12,753 nucleotides of DNA from Candidatus Thorarchaeota archaeon (GCA_020355105.1 CP070658.1:2269877-2282629), one strand, 5' to 3'. Shown: positions 6,025 through 12,753, numbered from the stretch's first letter. Translations and numbers: made by a program. Notes: generated by a model from the sequence alone, not told the origin.

Positions 6025-7002
6025 CTAGCCTGCTCCCTCCTCCTCTGCTTCCAATGTCAATGCGGTGGAAATGAATCTGAAAGCGAATGCCAGCATACCC
6101 AGACCGAATGCTATACCCGCTACCGTTGGGAAGATACCATCAAAACGAGTGAGTCCTAGATAGACAAGTAGTAGTCCTGCACCTCCCCCAGCACCAAGAT
6201 GAACGAGACCGCCGAACATTGTCATGGCTCTAAACGCCAGCTTGCGTGGGAACTTCAACGATATGACTCTTCCAGATGCGCCATCTACTATTGCGTCGTA
6301 CTTGCGGATAGAGAAATCATACTTGATGTGCCAGACTGGAACGTGTACCAAGAACACAGCGGGAATACTGAGTTCAGAATTCAGGCTTCGGATGCTGTCG
6401 ACCTCTTTCAATGCTTCTTCCCGCAGCAAAGAGTTCATTCCACGCTTGGCAGATTCGATAGCCGCATCTCTCTCCAATTGTGTTGGCAGCAAACTCCCAG
6501 CAGTTTCGGCGACAAGATCCTTGTCAAAGAACTCCTTTCGCTTCACTGGGACCTGATAGTTGAGAAGTGATTCGGGCATCCTTGTGTTGGCAGGAACAAA
6601 CACGTCTTTTTCCAGATCAATGCGCCCGTCTTCACTAACATCCTTCCACTTTACACCACTAAACCGTCCCTTCCCCTCAAAATCGGGTTTCGACTGAGTC
6701 CCCATGTAATCGGCCTTCGCTTCTACCTCCACGACCCAGAAAGGATAGTATACAAGCTTGCTCTCCACTATCTTTGCCTTCTGCTCTAGATCCTTTGGAG
6801 CTCCAAGCTGCTTTGAAGCCCAACTCAGCATCTTGGCCCATGAATCATCGAGGCTATACTGGAGACGCATCACGTAGCTCTCTTTGAGAATCTCGCCCGT
6901 CCTCACCTGGACCGTTGTGCTGCAGTACGGACACACGACTGTGCTGCTATCATGTGGCACTTCGATCGGACCATCGCAGTTCGGGCAGCTGATATCACTC
7001 AT
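6025..7002 (-). CDS. zinc-ribbon membrane protein, paralogue B of a tandem pair
   Basis: 325 residues. An N-terminal zinc ribbon has C6/C9 (SCPNCDGPI) and C24/C27 (VCPYCSTTVQV). A mixed soluble region spans about 40-255, containing YYPFWVVEVEA (85-95) and VPVWHIKYDF...YDAIVDGASGRVISLKFPRK (221-254). Two hydrophobic segments follow at about 258-283 and 290-314, with an acidic tail EAEEEGAG. The YPFW/VW...KY and DGASGRVI parts recur in the protein encoded just upstream, so the two are paralogues. The DGASGRV element resembles the end of PepSY-like domains, but I would not claim that family. The ATG overlaps the upstream stop as ATGA (7002-6999), and a strong GGAGGAG lies in the upstream gene's end, so translation is coupled. 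The function is unknown. Confidence 0.85.
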   Translation of the reverse strand: MSDISCPNCDGPIEVPHDSSTVVCPYCSTTVQVRTGEILKESYVMRLQYSLDDSWAKMLSWASKQLGAPKDLEQKAKIVESKLVYYPFWVVEVEAKADYMGTQSKPDFEGKGRFSGVKWKDVSEDGRIDLEKDVFVPANTRMPESLLNYQVPVKRKEFFDKDLVAETAGSLLPTQLERDAAIESAKRGMNSLLREEALKEVDSIRSLNSELSIPAVFLVHVPVWHIKYDFSIRKYDAIVDGASGRVISLKFPRKLAFRAMTMFGGLVHLGAGGGAGLLLVYLGLTRFDGIFPTVAGIAFGLGMLAFAFRFISTALTLEAEEEGAG

Positions 7003-8069
7003 CTGATCCTCTCCTCCAGTCCCTTTATCGAGTCTGTGAACGAGAAGCCTTCCTCGCGTTCCTTGGCGTCGGCTGTCAATTCTATCTCATACCCAAGTGC
7101 CTTGCCAACGAACACGTAAGCCATGAAGAACAGAATCGCTCCGATTGCAACCATGGCAATTGGAATCAGAGCGACATCTCCATCAGATGAACCTCCGGCG
7201 AAGATTGCGTAAGTTACGTAGGGAGTGCCTTGGAAGAGCAAAGCTGAGCCAATCAGCATGAAGAAGCTGAGTAGCCAGTTCTTGACGCGATATCTCTTGG
7301 TCACAGGAAGTTCTCCAAGTACCACCCTGCCAGTTGCTCCTGACACGGCAACACGGAACGTACCTCCGCGATGCTCGTATCGGACCAGCCAGTATGGCGC
7401 ATGAACATAGGTACAGGCATCTGCCGTCATGTCGAGTCTGTAGTCCAAAAGCTTGGTCATCTTCTTGTTCAAGTCAGCACGGTCTCGTTCGGACTTCAGA
7501 TGCCGCGCCCTTATGGGAGCATCGTCCTCACCAATCTCCGAGTTCAGGACAGGGGCTTGACCAGTTTGCTTGATATCGAATGCTTGTGTTCCAGAATCAT
7601 CGAGGGATTCGATGAGCTCCTGGATGCCAAATGTGGCAGCATGCCGCCTTGCCAGCACCCACTCTGTAGTCTGTTGCGAATCTCTGGCTTCGACCTTCTC
7701 CCAGCGTTTGTTATTGCCGCTTCCCTTCTGATCCGCTCCAAAGTGATACGTATCACATTGCGCATTCACTCTGAATATCGGAATCCACTGCAGTGAGGGT
7801 GTCCCAATCTCAATTTCCCTTGTGAACCTGGTTCCAACCGATTTGGAGGCCGCAAACCGTATCCAATCAGCAACAACCGTCTTTACTTCATCCTCGGCGA
7901 GTTTGTTGGAGAGAAGGAGATGTTCCTTCATCACACTGCCACCGACAGTGAATGTGTAGCCACAATAGGGACATGTGGATATCACATCGTCTGCACCGAG
8001 GGGATACGGGGCATTACACATCTCACAGCGGTACTGCACAAGTCCAGATGATTCCTCGTCAGTTGCCAT
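6999..8069 (-). CDS. zinc-ribbon membrane protein, paralogue A of a tandem pair
   Basis: 356 residues from ATG 8069; an in-frame TTG at 8084 would add five residues but has no better support. Layout: N-terminal zinc ribbon C15/C18 (RCEMCNAPY) and C33/C36 (TCPYCGYTF). A large soluble region follows with LQWIPIFRVNAQCDTYHFG (93-111) and HAPYWLVRYEHRGGTFRVAVSGATGRVVLGELP (223-255). Then come hydrophobic segments at about 264-282 and 298-323 and a charged C-terminal tail of about 30 residues. It shares order and motifs with the downstream gene but is longer in the middle and the tail. It is the first gene of the cluster and diverges from the plus-strand gene at 8272. No homologue with a known role comes to mind. 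A cytoplasmic zinc ribbon plus soluble domain tethered by two helices is the simplest model. Confidence 0.85.
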   Translation of the reverse strand: MATDEESSGLVQYRCEMCNAPYPLGADDVISTCPYCGYTFTVGGSVMKEHLLLSNKLAEDEVKTVVADWIRFAASKSVGTRFTREIEIGTPSLQWIPIFRVNAQCDTYHFGADQKGSGNNKRWEKVEARDSQQTTEWVLARRHAATFGIQELIESLDDSGTQAFDIKQTGQAPVLNSEIGEDDAPIRARHLKSERDRADLNKKMTKLLDYRLDMTADACTYVHAPYWLVRYEHRGGTFRVAVSGATGRVVLGELPVTKRYRVKNWLLSFFMLIGSALLFQGTPYVTYAIFAGGSSDGDVALIPIAMVAIGAILFFMAYVFVGKALGYEIELTADAKEREEGFSFTDSIKGLEERIR

Positions 8070-8212
8070 GGTTGTCCGATCCAAATAACCGCCCTGAATC
8101 TCACCGTCACAAGAACAGCAGTCCAGAGTCTGTGCTCACCACGCAGAGATTGTAGGTCTGCTAGACTTGGAACTTAGAAAGTGAGCTTTCTGGTTCAAAC
8201 GGCTCTTCGCAA

Positions 8213-8221
8213 CCTATAAAA
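8213..8221 (+). promoter_or_regulatory. TATA box of the 8272 gene
   Basis: CCTATAAAA is close to the archaeal consensus. A start 25-28 nt downstream falls near 8242-8248, giving a leader of about 25-30 nt that contains the GGAGGT site. Upstream, AGAAAG (8176-8181) and CTTTCT (8186-8191) form a perfect 6-bp inverted repeat around TGAG that might be an operator. Confidence 0.65.
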
Positions 8222-8254
8222 GATTGTCATGAGCAGCCGTCGGCAGCACCTCGT

Positions 8255-8260
8255 GGAGGT
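8255..8260 (+). promoter_or_regulatory. Shine-Dalgarno site, with a start-stop ATGTAA before the real start
   Basis: GGAGGT lies 11 nt before ATG 8272. Between them ATG 8264-8266 is followed immediately by TAA 8267-8269. ACCTC (8248-8252) can pair with GAGGT (8256-8260) over a GTG loop and so hide the ribosome site. This suggests, but does not show, translational control. Confidence 0.5.
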
Positions 8261-8271
8261 AAAATGTAACA

Positions 8272-8631
8272 ATGAAGATTCCTGCAAGCATCCTAAAGAG
8301 ACTATACGTGAAGAACAGCCTGACCAACCTAGATGACGGCTTCAGTTTCAAGATAAAGAACTCACTGTCCAACGGCACGGCGACAAGCATGTCCCCCGTC
8401 ACTGTAGACGGCACCGAATATGCACTCGACACGATTGTGATCAAGTCTCAGGATGGAGAGGTCAACGCGAGCGATGTCACAGAGTCCAACACATTCCTAA
8501 TCAAAGTCGGAGTAGAGGTCGAAATCCACGTGAAAGCGGACCCTCTGCCTGACGGGCCACACACGATTGGCATTGGACTCGAAACGAAAGAGATTGGTGG
8601 AATCGCTTTCGAAGTTGACGACGAGATCTGA
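8272..8631 (+). CDS. small beta-rich protein of unknown function
   Basis: 119 residues, not recognised. It opens with MKIPASILKRLYVKNSL, then alternates short strand-like segments and turns: GFSFKIKNSLSNGTATSM, TVDGTEYALDTIVIKS, TFLIKVGVEVEIHVKADPL, HTIGIGLETKEIGGIAFEV. There is no signal peptide, membrane segment or cysteine. The composition is that of a small soluble beta-sandwich or barrel. It diverges from the zinc-ribbon cluster across a 202-base gap with its own TATA box and ribosome site. The next plus-strand gene begins 188 nt downstream past a hairpin, so it is probably transcribed alone. Confidence 0.8.
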   Translation: MKIPASILKRLYVKNSLTNLDDGFSFKIKNSLSNGTATSMSPVTVDGTEYALDTIVIKSQDGEVNASDVTESNTFLIKVGVEVEIHVKADPLPDGPHTIGIGLETKEIGGIAFEVDDEI

Positions 8632-8641
8632 GAGTTGTAAT

Positions 8642-8661
8642 CAGAAGGAATCTTCCTTCTG
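8642..8661 (+). terminator. hairpin downstream of the 8272 gene
   Basis: CAGAAGGA (8642-8649) pairs perfectly with TCCTTCTG (8654-8661) around ATCT, ten bases after the stop codon. A smaller hairpin follows (TGTCC 8680-8684 with GGACA 8691-8695). No U-run follows either one, so termination is only suggested by position. Confidence 0.35.
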
Positions 8662-8819
8662 CATCTCATATTCGCCTAATGTCCTTCCTTGGACACTGTA
8701 TTCAATCCACTAGCTTACTCCTCAGAAGATGAGAAGCGGTATCGCGATTGAGAGTGATAGACAACGCGCCGCTTGGGAATCCACCCACAATAGTTTTCTG
8801 CGTTGCATCATCTCACACT

Positions 8820-9749
8820 ATGGTGGTTGATGCATTGTACGTGAAGATTAGGAGCGATGGAGCAGTTGGCATTGGGCGCGCCAACATAGGAGATGCCGAA
8901 ATCACATTGGGCTACGGTGAAGCCCACATGATTGCGGCAGCGCTGGAGAAACTTGCCCAGACCGCCCGTAGCTATAAGCAAGTCTACCATAAGACGACGG
9001 ACGTGGGGGCAGGCAACAAGATCGAGTTTGAACGAGCCGAAGATGGGACAATATCGATCTCGGGCGACAGGCAGCAATACTACTGCTCAGAGTCTGAAAT
9101 CAGGGAGCTTGCCGAGAAGCTGAAACGTCTCCCACCAGTTGAGGTCGCACCTGCTTCTGACTATGCTCAGAAGATCACGCCCAGCCAAGGGTACAGTATT
9201 GAGGTCACCAATGCAGGACAGGCAATGCGACTCAAACTCGGTGAGGCGGCACTAGTGAAGACAGCCGTTCAGAACAGCCTTGACAGCAGGTACTTCGACG
9301 AGGAAATGGTAATCGGGGAACGAACACTCAGAGTGGAAAGAAGCAGTGATCTCAAATGGCAATTATCCGACAAGTCAACCACTGTGAAGTTCACGGCCTA
9401 TGAAGTGGAAGCTCTCATAGCAGGCTTGCACAATGGGATTCTCGATGTTGTTATGGATGTGGTGAAGTCGTTAGGCAGTGATGACCTTGCCGATATCCGC
9501 GTGAAGAGCCAAGTACAGCGTATTGAACAGGATGCTACCAAGCTGCTGAAGGAGCACAAGAGAGCAAAGAGCATAGTAAGGAATCTTACGAAGAATGCGA
9601 GGAAGATAATGGGACCTGGGGAAGATGCGGACGCTAGAACGCATCGATTTATAGAGATGTGCATATTCGTTCATGGTAAGACGGAGCCTCCAATTCACGG
9701 CCCACTGTTGGATCTATTATCGGACACATTCACAGGTGCGAAGAGATAG
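8820..9749 (+). CDS. soluble protein built from repeated strand-strand-helix units, function unknown
   Basis: 309 residues from ATG 8820. An in-frame TTG at 8748 would add 24 residues, but that part looks non-coding and neither start has a clear ribosome site. The protein seems to hold four similar units: about 6-48, 67-104, 124-155 and 168-206. Each has short strands ending in a helix, for example KIEFERAEDGTISISG then SESEIRELAEKLKRL, and RTLRVERSSDLKWQLS then TAYEVEALIAGLHNG. Then comes a basic, probably coiled region (about 230-265, KLLKEHKRAKSIVRNLTKNARK) and a C-terminal helical part. There is no membrane segment. The repeated strand-helix pattern recalls single-strand nucleic-acid binders such as PC4 or Pur-alpha, but this is a resemblance only. 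The gene converges with the helicase gene with a 2-nt gap. Confidence 0.75.
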   Translation: MVVDALYVKIRSDGAVGIGRANIGDAEITLGYGEAHMIAAALEKLAQTARSYKQVYHKTTDVGAGNKIEFERAEDGTISISGDRQQYYCSESEIRELAEKLKRLPPVEVAPASDYAQKITPSQGYSIEVTNAGQAMRLKLGEAALVKTAVQNSLDSRYFDEEMVIGERTLRVERSSDLKWQLSDKSTTVKFTAYEVEALIAGLHNGILDVVMDVVKSLGSDDLADIRVKSQVQRIEQDATKLLKEHKRAKSIVRNLTKNARKIMGPGEDADARTHRFIEMCIFVHGKTEPPIHGPLLDLLSDTFTGAKR

Positions 9750-9751
9750 GC

Positions 9752-11182
9752 CTAGAAACTTGCTTCAGGTTCTAGTACTGCTGTAGACCACGGGTATCGC
9801 TCGAGAACTCTCTGCATTAGTCTGCGCACCTTTCGCTCTTCTGAGGTTCCATCATAGGCCAGAAGAACGACCAGGCCCCCTCGAGTGCGCTTCATCTTCT
9901 GATACATTGTCTTGGTCGTGTTTATTGTATCACAGACAACCAGGGCTTCGGCCTGGGGGATGTCGAGGTCTCGCTCACCGACAGGAGACATCACCAACAC
10001 GCGTGCCTCTTCGTTCTCTCTGAACTCTCTCAAAACTTCACCCTTATCTCGAGTCTGCCCTGTTATGATCAAGACTTGAAGACCGGCCTTGGTGAGCACG
10101 TCCGAGATGATCTTGACCATCTCGAGGTATGAAGTCAGAACTACGGTCTTGTTGTAGCTCAATGCAATCTCGAGTACTCGTGTTGTCTTCGAAGGAATCG
10201 AAGGCAACGATTTGCGCAACTGGCCGACGTCAAAATAACGCTTCAAGTAGTCAGTCCGAAACATCTTCAAGAACTGCTTTTGAGGCATGGCATAGACATA
10301 CTTCCTCAGCATGAGCAACCCGGAGTAGCGTCCCTTGAGTTCCTCGTCAACAGGAAGCCTCTCCAAGAGCAGATGAACTCGCCGCGCATCGCCGTCGATT
10401 AGGTCTAGGTTATCGTCCTCGGCCAACTGCGTAATGATTTCAGAGCGAGTGTTCCGTACCAACTCGTCCAAGACCAAAGATGTTGCCCTTAGCTTGACGT
10501 CGGTCACGGTCACCACTTTCAAGAAAGTAGGTTCAAGATATTCCTCAACGTCGGTGCCGTATAGATCCTCCATTGAGATGACCTCTGCATTGGGTATGTG
10601 TTCCTTAAGCGTGTTCAGTTCCTCACGAATCTCGAGCTGCTCCTTTGTGAAGACGGCATGATCATCTCGAAGTGTGCCACTCATCCCTATCAGCCACTTG
10701 TCAGCAAAGAGGTTGAGGATCGCCGCCCAAGGGAAGACTAGTGAGGTTCTTGTCCCACTTCGCCGGACCAGAGTGTCGACCTCATTTATGAGAACGGCAT
10801 CAAATGCTTCGAACAGGCTCATATCCTTCTGCGCTAGATTCGCGAGTACCTGAGGGGTCGACACCACCACACGGCTTTCTCTGAGGACAGCTGGCCTTCT
10901 AGGAGAAGGGACTCTTGAAGACAGTTCACCAAGGTCTTCTTCGAGTCCACCATATTCGCCTCTCAGGTAGTCTAGTGTTTCTGCGAGAGAGGATGATGAA
11001 TGGACTAGGATTATGAAATTGAGGTTTCCAAACCGTTCAGCGACCAATTGGTGTGTGACAAATCGTTTTCCCAAGCCACAGTCAAGCTCCAGAAGCAGGT
11101 TAGTTCCCTTCGCCTCACTGATTCTGTCGAGTATGTAGGTCTGATAGCCTCTGGGTGTATATCGTGACCTTGTTTTTGACAT
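9752..11182 (-). CDS. Hef/FANCM-like SF2 helicase with altered Walker motifs
   Basis: 476 residues with both RecA-like domains of a superfamily 2 helicase. The N-terminal RGYQTYI resembles the RxYQ start of Hef. Motif I is DCGLGKR (34-40), with Lys kept but Arg in place of Thr/Ser. Motif Ib is VVVSTPQVL (105-113). Motif II reads INEVD (132-136), where Asn133 replaces the first Asp of DExH/DExD. Motif III is SGT (168-170). Domain 2 has VVLTSY (347-352), motif V VLVMSPVGERDLDIPQAE (395-412), close to the SVGEeGLDIP of Hef/FANCM/Mph1, and motif VI YQKMKRTRGG (427-436). A helical insert lies between the domains, about 230-330. There is no ERCC4 nuclease or HhH domain, unlike full-length archaeal Hef. 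The motif I and II changes may weaken ATP hydrolysis. It lies 48 nt behind the hexapeptide-protein gene and may share its transcript. Confidence 0.85.
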   Translation of the reverse strand: MSKTRSRYTPRGYQTYILDRISEAKGTNLLLELDCGLGKRFVTHQLVAERFGNLNFIILVHSSSSLAETLDYLRGEYGGLEEDLGELSSRVPSPRRPAVLRESRVVVSTPQVLANLAQKDMSLFEAFDAVLINEVDTLVRRSGTRTSLVFPWAAILNLFADKWLIGMSGTLRDDHAVFTKEQLEIREELNTLKEHIPNAEVISMEDLYGTDVEEYLEPTFLKVVTVTDVKLRATSLVLDELVRNTRSEIITQLAEDDNLDLIDGDARRVHLLLERLPVDEELKGRYSGLLMLRKYVYAMPQKQFLKMFRTDYLKRYFDVGQLRKSLPSIPSKTTRVLEIALSYNKTVVLTSYLEMVKIISDVLTKAGLQVLIITGQTRDKGEVLREFRENEEARVLVMSPVGERDLDIPQAEALVVCDTINTTKTMYQKMKRTRGGLVVLLAYDGTSEERKVRRLMQRVLERYPWSTAVLEPEASF

Positions 11183-11230
11183 CTTGTTAGCTCGTCGCTC
11201 TGGGTGGATAAGTACTCACCGTTTTCCGAC

Positions 11231-12109
11231 TCATTTCGTACCGTTGGAGTTCTCCATATCTTCAGGTGCTTCCACTAGCTCTTTCTTGTGAAGGGAAACT
11301 GGACCGCCTAGCACAGGCGCTTCTTCAAAAGGCACTTTGGGTTTCTTCCTCGGAATTGCCTTTCCATGCAACCAGAGAGTGTTTGGAGGAATCACTCTAT
11401 CTTTTGGCACCACAGAATTAGCCGCCACAATCACATTGTCACCGATTTCTGCACCGGGGAAGACTATCGCATAGCCCCCAATCACGACATTGTTACCTAT
11501 CTTGCATTGATTCATGTAGATTCCTTTGCCCTCATACATATGACCGGTAAGTACCGACCCATAGCCAATTAGAGAGTTGTTCCCGACTGTGATGCGTTCA
11601 GGAGTCATGATGCGGCCGTTCCCCACGATGGTCCCGCTACCGAGCTTGGCACCAAACCAGGTGTGCCTCCCCTTCACATCGAAGAATATGGAGAAGAACC
11701 AGGCAAAGTACGGAAAGATTAGGTAGAAGACTTCCCGGAACTCGTATAGAAGCCAAGCATCCGTTTCAAGTGGATGGAAGCCATCTTCAACGTAAGGTAT
11801 GCCCTTTCGAACTAGTCTGAACATGACCGCAAGAACGGCAAGGAAGATTGCGTAACATACGAAGATGAGCGTTGGGAACAACAGTATGAACCAGAATTTG
11901 TCGAACACGATTTGAGGAAGAAGCCATCCGAAAACATCATTGACCCATTGCTCATATGCGGCAAAGATCCCTCCCCATAAACCCACGATTCTGTCTATGT
12001 GCTCGTATGCAATGAGGACTGAAGCAATTGCAGGGACTATGGCAACAGTGATGCTCACTAGAATAGAAACCACCATGTAGATACCATAAAAGATGGTTCT
12101 TAGCTTCAT
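11231..12109 (-). CDS. membrane-anchored left-handed beta-helix (hexapeptide) protein, probable acyltransferase
   Basis: 292 residues from ATG 12109; GTG at 12112 is one codon earlier, but AAGGT sits six bases before the ATG. Hydrophobic segments occur at about 6-35, 72-98 and 127-143. A hexapeptide-repeat domain follows at about 151-250 (WFGAKLGSGTIVGNGRIM, ITVGNNSLIGYGSVLTGH, KIGNNVVIGGYAIVFPGAEIGDNVIVAANSVV), then a loose charged tail. The junction EFREVFYLIFPYFAWFFSIFFD then KGRHTWFGAKLG resembles the membrane/hexapeptide arrangement seen in C-terminal parts of some Pls-type peptide synthetases. Left-handed beta-helix proteins are usually acyltransferases acting on sugars or amino groups, with His190 in LTGH a possible catalytic residue. 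The substrate is unknown. The location in the membrane fits cell-surface glycan or lipid modification. Confidence 0.85.
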   Translation of the reverse strand: MKLRTIFYGIYMVVSILVSITVAIVPAIASVLIAYEHIDRIVGLWGGIFAAYEQWVNDVFGWLLPQIVFDKFWFILLFPTLIFVCYAIFLAVLAVMFRLVRKGIPYVEDGFHPLETDAWLLYEFREVFYLIFPYFAWFFSIFFDVKGRHTWFGAKLGSGTIVGNGRIMTPERITVGNNSLIGYGSVLTGHMYEGKGIYMNQCKIGNNVVIGGYAIVFPGAEIGDNVIVAANSVVPKDRVIPPNTLWLHGKAIPRKKPKVPFEEAPVLGGPVSLHKKELVEAPEDMENSNGTK

Positions 12110-12154
12110 CACTCGACCTTCTACAATTTGGATTGCAGAGGGACATGTGGTCCT

Positions 12155-12163
12155 ATTTTAAAT
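12155..12163 (-). promoter_or_regulatory. TATA box of the hexapeptide-protein gene
   Basis: ATTTAAAAT on the minus strand, about 50 nt before ATG 12109. A start about 25 nt downstream gives a leader of roughly 20 nt including AAGGT. It lies in the 157-base divergent gap shared with the flavoprotein gene. Confidence 0.5.
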
Positions 12164-12206
12164 GTAGCAATATAGCCATGGTTCGGGACACGTTCCATAG
12201 AGAAAC

Positions 12207-12213
12207 AGATATA
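12207..12213 (+). promoter_or_regulatory. possible TATA box of the geranylgeranyl-reductase-family gene
   Basis: AGATATA lies about 55 nt before ATG 12267, implying a start near 12235-12240 and a leader of about 30 nt. The match is weak. Confidence 0.3.
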
Positions 12214-12266
12214 GAGGCATCCAAGACCGGGGCCCTAGCTTTCCAGACAAGTATGGTGAGTACTAT

Positions 12267-12753
12267 ATGCCACTCAACCTGATAATTGCTGGCACTGGGC
12301 CGGCCGGACTGATGACTGCAGAGAGAGCTGCAGCCAAGGGTCTGGAAACCCTAGTACTGGAGAAGAGGAAGTCCGTCACCGACTCTCTAATGGGCGAGCT
12401 TGTGACTGACAATGCACTGAAGCTGCTCAGAGTCAAGCCCACCTCTGAGTATGTTGGGAACCGCTACACAGCCATCATTGGAGAAAGTCTCGACACAGGA
12501 GCTAACATCGTTGTAGGCGAGGGTCTTCTTGGCAACTCCTATCTGCTCGATGAAGACAAGTGTCAGGAACTAATGAGAGACCGGGCAGAGGCCGATGGTG
12601 CAGAATTCCGCTATGGGACTCGCGTTCAGTCGGTTATCAGAGAAGCAGACAAGATCGTAGGAGTCAAACATAGTAGTGGCGAAGAAAAGGCCCAACTCAC
12701 TGTTGGTGCAGATGGGGCATTCAGTAGAGTGTCAGAAACGGCAGGTTTCACTC
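12267..12753 (+). CDS. geranylgeranyl reductase family FAD-dependent oxidoreductase (N-terminal part)
   Basis: Open at the right edge, with 162 codons visible. The N-terminus is a dinucleotide-binding fold: LIIAGTGPAGLMTAERAA (GTGPAG at 9-14), then LETLVLEKR ending in the acidic residue that holds the FAD ribose. Further on GADGAFSRVSETAG (147-160) is the second FAD motif of this flavoprotein family (GADG-S-V). Relatives saturate the double bonds of geranylgeranyl groups in archaeal membrane lipids. Others are halogenases or monooxygenases of the same fold, so the archaeal lipid role is a guess from family and host. ATG 12267 is chosen; the nearby ATG at 12253 is out of frame. It diverges from the membrane hexapeptide gene. 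Confidence 0.85.
   Translation, partial: MPLNLIIAGTGPAGLMTAERAAAKGLETLVLEKRKSVTDSLMGELVTDNALKLLRVKPTSEYVGNRYTAIIGESLDTGANIVVGEGLLGNSYLLDEDKCQELMRDRAEADGAEFRYGTRVQSVIREADKIVGVKHSSGEEKAQLTVGADGAFSRVSETAGFT

Noticed and set aside
7371..7796. 141-codon plus-strand open frame inside the first zinc-ribbon membrane gene
   Set aside because: It is antisense to a longer gene with zinc-ribbon and membrane segments, and its product shows no pattern.
8748..8819. TTG start giving 24 extra residues to the repeat protein
   Set aside because: No ribosome site or conserved pattern is visible; the first strand of the repeat begins just after ATG 8820.
11952..12146. Cys/His-rich minus-strand frame overlapping the hexapeptide gene start
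   Set aside because: Cys/His content comes from reading the membrane-helix codons in another frame; spacing does not fit any zinc motif.

Overview
The window looks like a piece of an archaeal chromosome, most likely Asgard and possibly Thorarchaeia-like. TATA-type promoters lie about 25-30 nt from starts, several genes look nearly leaderless, and TTG/GTG starts are used. There is an archaeal-style lipoate ligase without its C-terminal domain, a geranylgeranyl-reductase-type flavoprotein, a Hef/FANCM-like SF2 helicase, and a short gelsolin-homology protein. The last points to Asgard. The lineage is inferred from gene content; there is no rRNA or other marker gene in the window. No mobile element, CRISPR array or tRNA was seen.

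Left part (1-3700, plus strand). The end of an E1-beta subunit and a complete E2 acyltransferase of a 2-oxoacid dehydrogenase complex are followed by a small double zinc-ribbon protein. Next comes an intergenic region rich in hairpins, then a lipoate-protein ligase A, an AhpD-type peroxidase/thiol protein and a small two-helix membrane protein. E1/E2 need lipoylation, so lplA fits functionally. No E3 (dihydrolipoamide dehydrogenase) follows E2 here.

Middle (3718-8069, minus strand). An apparent two-gene unit holds a zinc-dependent medium-chain dehydrogenase and a cupin. Upstream of it (right of it on the map) is a four-gene minus-strand run: two related zinc-ribbon/membrane proteins overlapping by ATGA, a small membrane zinc-ribbon protein, and the single gelsolin-domain protein. 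This run is the most unusual part of the window: a set of membrane proteins with zinc ribbons next to a cytoskeleton-type domain, with no function I can name.

Right part (8272-12753). Two plus-strand genes of unknown function diverge from the zinc-ribbon cluster; the second appears to be built from repeated strand-strand-helix units. They converge, with a 2-nt gap, on a minus-strand helicase whose Walker A and Walker B motifs are altered. A membrane-anchored left-handed beta-helix (hexapeptide) protein lies upstream of the helicase. A divergent, right-truncated geranylgeranyl-reductase-family gene ends the window.
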